Assembly: GCA_009699205.1 (NCBI GenBank)
Contig: WLOP01000001.1
Span: 1 to 64,000 of the forward strand
Source: Actinomycetota bacterium
Lineage (GTDB): Bacteria > Actinomycetota > Actinomycetes > Nanopelagicales > Nanopelagicaceae
DNA length: 64,000 nt
Reading direction: 5' to 3'
Every line of letters begins with the position of its first letter. Positions within the stretch are counted from its first letter, which is position 1. A program made the translations under genes and the position numbers. The notes below the pieces were generated by a model, which searched no databases, had not been told where the DNA came from, and saw only the letters and a program-made list of their open reading frames with translations. Positions 62,128 through 64,000 of this stretch are shown here, one piece after another.

Positions 62128-62376
62128 CTACGCAGTAGGTTCGAGGTTTTCAATCGTAAGAAGGCCTTCGTTGATTTCACGAAGTGCAATCGACAAAGGT
62201 TTCTCATGTACATGCGTTTCAACCAGCGGTCCTACATATTCCAAAAGACCTTCACCCAATTGCGAGTAGTAAGCGTTGATCTGACGAGCTCGCTTTGCTG
62301 CGTACAAGACAAGGCTGTACTTGGAACCGCTCTTATCGAGAAGTTCGTCTATCGGTGGATTGGTAATGCCGTCCAT
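62128..62376 (-). CDS. rpoZ: RNA polymerase omega subunit
   Basis: 82 residues. The omega core [20 protein letters not shown] and [20 protein letters not shown] is clear, with the C-terminal [15 protein letters not shown]. It stabilises the beta' subunit. AGGAGG lies just before the ATG. It follows gmk by 8 bp, the usual order. Confidence 0.96.
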   Translation of the reverse strand: MDGITNPPIDELLDKSGSKYSLVLYAAKRARQINAYYSQLGEGLLEYVGPLVETHVHEKPLSIALREINEGLLTIENLEPTA

Positions 62377-62384
62377 TAAGCCTC

Positions 62385-63260
62385 CTAGTGAGTGGCCAAG
62401 GATACCAGCCGCGCGACAACGTTCTCGACCTCATCATTTACGAACACCAGATCGAACTCCTTGGCAGCAGCCATCTCATTTTGAGCCAATTCCAGGCGAT
62501 GTGCTCGCCTTTCAGGAGTATCTGAGCCCCTGGCCTCTAAACGAGCAACCAGATGTTCCCAACTTGGCGGTTGAAGGAAGACCAAAATTGCTTCTTTACT
62601 GTGAGCTTTCACTTGGAAAGCTCCTTCGACCTCAATCTCCAAAAGTACATTTCTGCCTTGAACAAGAGCTTCTTCAACCCCCTTGCGAGGGGTGCCGTAA
62701 CGGGCTCCAGCAAAAGATGCCCATTCTAAGAATTCATCAGTTGAAATCCCTTGGTCGAAACGTTCATCAGAAAAAAAATAATAATCAACGCCCTCTATCT
62801 CACCGACTCGTGGCGAGCGAGTAGTGGCTGAAACGGATACCCAGAAATCTGACACTTCACGAAGGCGGATAGCAACGGTGCTTTTACCCACACCACCCGG
62901 TCCTGATAAAACTATAAGTTTGCCGCGAGAAAGAGGTTCTGACTTTCCCGCAAATTCTGTAACTAAATCTGCGGTTTGCTTAACTCCTAAGCCTTGAATT
63001 CTACGTGTTGCAGAAATTCCGAATCTTTCCATCATGCCTGCAGCACGGATTTTGCCCACCCCTGGTATTGATTCGAGCAGTTCGCTCACTTTCATTTTTG
63101 CAATGAAAGGATCGCTTTTAGCCAGAGCGAGAACATCGTCAATTGTGATCTCATTGTTTTTTACTCGAGCTTTAACTGCAGCCCGACTCTTGCGAGATAA
63201 CGCAGCTTTGCGCAAGGCCACTGCCCTTTGCTCCGGGGTCAAAATCGGAGGATTCGCCAT
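62385..63260 (-). CDS. mihF-gmk: Fused mIHF (integration host factor)-guanylate kinase
   Basis: 291 residues. Residues 1 to about 108 match actinobacterial m[20 protein letters not shown], helical basic text, then [31 protein letters not shown] (helix-hairpin-helix-like, DNA-binding). Residues about 110-291 are guanylate kinase: P-loop GPGGVGKST at 120-128, [18 protein letters not shown] and [20 protein letters not shown]. In M. tuberculosis mihF (Rv1388) and gmk (Rv1389) are separate neighbours. No stop, frameshift or good internal start separates them here. N-terminally extended guanylate kinases may occur in other actinobacteria. Confidence 0.92.
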   Translation of the reverse strand: MANPPILTPEQRAVALRKAALSRKSRAAVKARVKNNEITIDDVLALAKSDPFIAKMKVSELLESIPGVGKIRAAGMMERFGISATRRIQGLGVKQTADLVTEFAGKSEPLSRGKLIVLSGPGGVGKSTVAIRLREVSDFWVSVSATTRSPRVGEIEGVDYYFFSDERFDQGISTDEFLEWASFAGARYGTPRKGVEEALVQGRNVLLEIEVEGAFQVKAHSKEAILVFLQPPSWEHLVARLEARGSDTPERRAHRLELAQNEMAAAKEFDLVFVNDEVENVVARLVSLATH

Positions 63261-63272
63261 TTCTCTAATCTA
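63261..63272 (-). promoter_or_regulatory. -10 element, leaderless start of mihF-gmk
   Basis: Minus strand TAGATT (63272-63267) ends exactly 6 nt before ATG 63260; the 19-bp gap to pyrF has no better ribosome site. Confidence 0.55.
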
Positions 63273-63279
63273 TCGTTAA

Positions 63280-63990
63280 CTAGAGATTCTTATTAATCTG
63301 CTCGGATATCTCAGATGCCTTCTTGGCCATTGCCGAAGCGCCTTGCTTCCATAAACCTGTAATGGGGCGTCCGATAACTACATAAGAGGCTCCAAGAGCC
63401 ACAGCGGCTTCCGGTGTCATTGTGCGCGCTTGGTCATCAGAAACGCCATGGTCGGCAGGTCGGACTCCAGGAGTAATAATCGAGATACCAGGACCAACGG
63501 CTTCTCGTATCGCGACCACTTCTAACGGGGAACAAACTATTGCTGCCGCACCTGCTTTAACAGCCAATTTCGCCATATTTGTTGCAGTATCTAGCGCGCG
63601 ACCTGCAAATCCTATTTCCCCAATTTCGCTATCACTAAGAGAGGTTAAAACCGTCACCGCAGTTATCTCTACAAGAGGGGCGTTTTCAACGGCTGCAGAA
63701 ATCATCGCACTTCCTCCCGAAGCATGAACAGTGAGAAATCTAGGCGCGAGATCGGTCACCTGAGCAACCGCAGATGCAACAGTATTCGGTATGTCATGCA
63801 ATTTTAGATCCAGAAATAGATCAGCACCGGAAATCTCGCGTATCTTCCTGACTCCTTCAGGTCCAAATTTCAAAAAGAACTCTAAACCCAATTTGTATGC
63901 GGCAATATATTCACTTGTCGTTTCAATCCAATTACGCGCCATGTCTAGATCAGGTGTATCCACGGCCAAAATAATTCTTGGATTATTCAC
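63280..63990 (-). CDS. pyrF: Orotidine 5'-phosphate decarboxylase
   Basis: 236 residues from GTG 63990 with GAGGTG just upstream. It makes UMP in de novo pyrimidine synthesis. IILAVDTPDLDMARNWIE, the catalytic DLKLHDIPNTVASAV and ITPGVRPADHGVSDDQART mark the enzyme (type 1 active site). The last bases of the window probably contain the end of an upstream pyrimidine gene; too little is present to name it. Confidence 0.95.
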   Translation of the reverse strand: MNNPRIILAVDTPDLDMARNWIETTSEYIAAYKLGLEFFLKFGPEGVRKIREISGADLFLDLKLHDIPNTVASAVAQVTDLAPRFLTVHASGGSAMISAAVENAPLVEITAVTVLTSLSDSEIGEIGFAGRALDTATNMAKLAVKAGAAAIVCSPLEVVAIREAVGPGISIITPGVRPADHGVSDDQARTMTPEAAVALGASYVVIGRPITGLWKQGASAMAKKASEISEQINKNL

Positions 63991-64000
63991 CGTTCACCTC

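Overview
This 64 kb window is almost entirely chromosomal core from a low-to-moderate GC actinobacterium with a compact genome. Three things point there. The gene order matches conserved actinobacterial neighbourhoods: tlyA-nadK-recN-pyrG-xerD-parA-scpAB-rluB-cmk/der; gcvH-garA-ftsR-MerR-gcvP; lnt/ppm1-helY-tatCA-pafCB-trmI; and pyrF-gmk-rpoZ-coaBC-metK-priA-def-fmt-rsmB-rpe. Several families are actinobacterial hallmarks (mycothiol ligase MshC, GarA, PafBC, DUF3090, mIHF). Intergenic spaces are very short. The base composition and compactness resemble freshwater planktonic Actinobacteria such as the acI/Nanopelagicales group; that placement is inference, since no 16S sequence is present.

Layout. 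1-286: 3' end of an rRNA operon (23S tail, processing hairpin, 5S, strong terminator). 383-16779, mostly plus strand: a TPR protein with a 24-bp tandem repeat, an SSB-like OB protein, a lysine-rich coiled-coil protein, a 50-residue ORF, tlyA, nadK, recN, pyrG, ald, xerD, a minus-strand parA/ribbon-helix-helix pair, scpA, scpB, rluB, aroH, tyrA and a cmk-der fusion. 16810-23570: tRNA-Pro(GGG) touching pgsA, then gcvH, garA, ftsR, a bifunctional-nuclease homologue, a membrane protein, a second MerR regulator and gcvP. 23563-33612, minus strand: ppm1, lnt, exonuclease, helY, lipid kinase, tatC, tatA, pafC, pafB, trmI. 33662-45054: AddB-like nuclease, HAD phosphatase, metH, PAC2, the mshC cluster, aldo/keto reductase and M20 peptidase. 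45088-53097: tRNA-Leu(GAG), apt, tdk, DUF554, uppP, yczE, purine permease, ung, an ABC ATPase and serB. 53079-63990, minus strand: hisG, hisE, rpe, rsmB, fmt, def, priA, metK, coaBC, rpoZ, an mIHF-guanylate kinase fusion and pyrF.

How it works together. The genes cover nucleotide synthesis and salvage (pyrG, pyrF, gmk, cmk, apt, tdk, purine permease), chromosome segregation (xerD, parA, scpAB), repair (recN, ung, an AddB-like nuclease), translation start (def, fmt), rRNA/tRNA modification, one-carbon metabolism (gcvH/gcvP, metH, metK), envelope biogenesis (pgsA, uppP, lnt, ppm1, tatAC) and mycothiol synthesis.

I found no mobile element, CRISPR array, phage or toxin-antitoxin locus and no clearly new multi-gene system. 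The most notable points are: (i) pafB overlaps trmI, so the Pup-proteasome genes usually lying between them are gone while PafBC remains; (ii) a TTGTC-N12-TAGTGT element upstream of aroH resembles PafBC-dependent DNA-damage promoters; (iii) mIHF is fused to guanylate kinase; (iv) at least a dozen genes have a TAnnnT hexamer about 6 nt before the start codon, implying widespread leaderless transcription; (v) pgsA starts one base after a tRNA.
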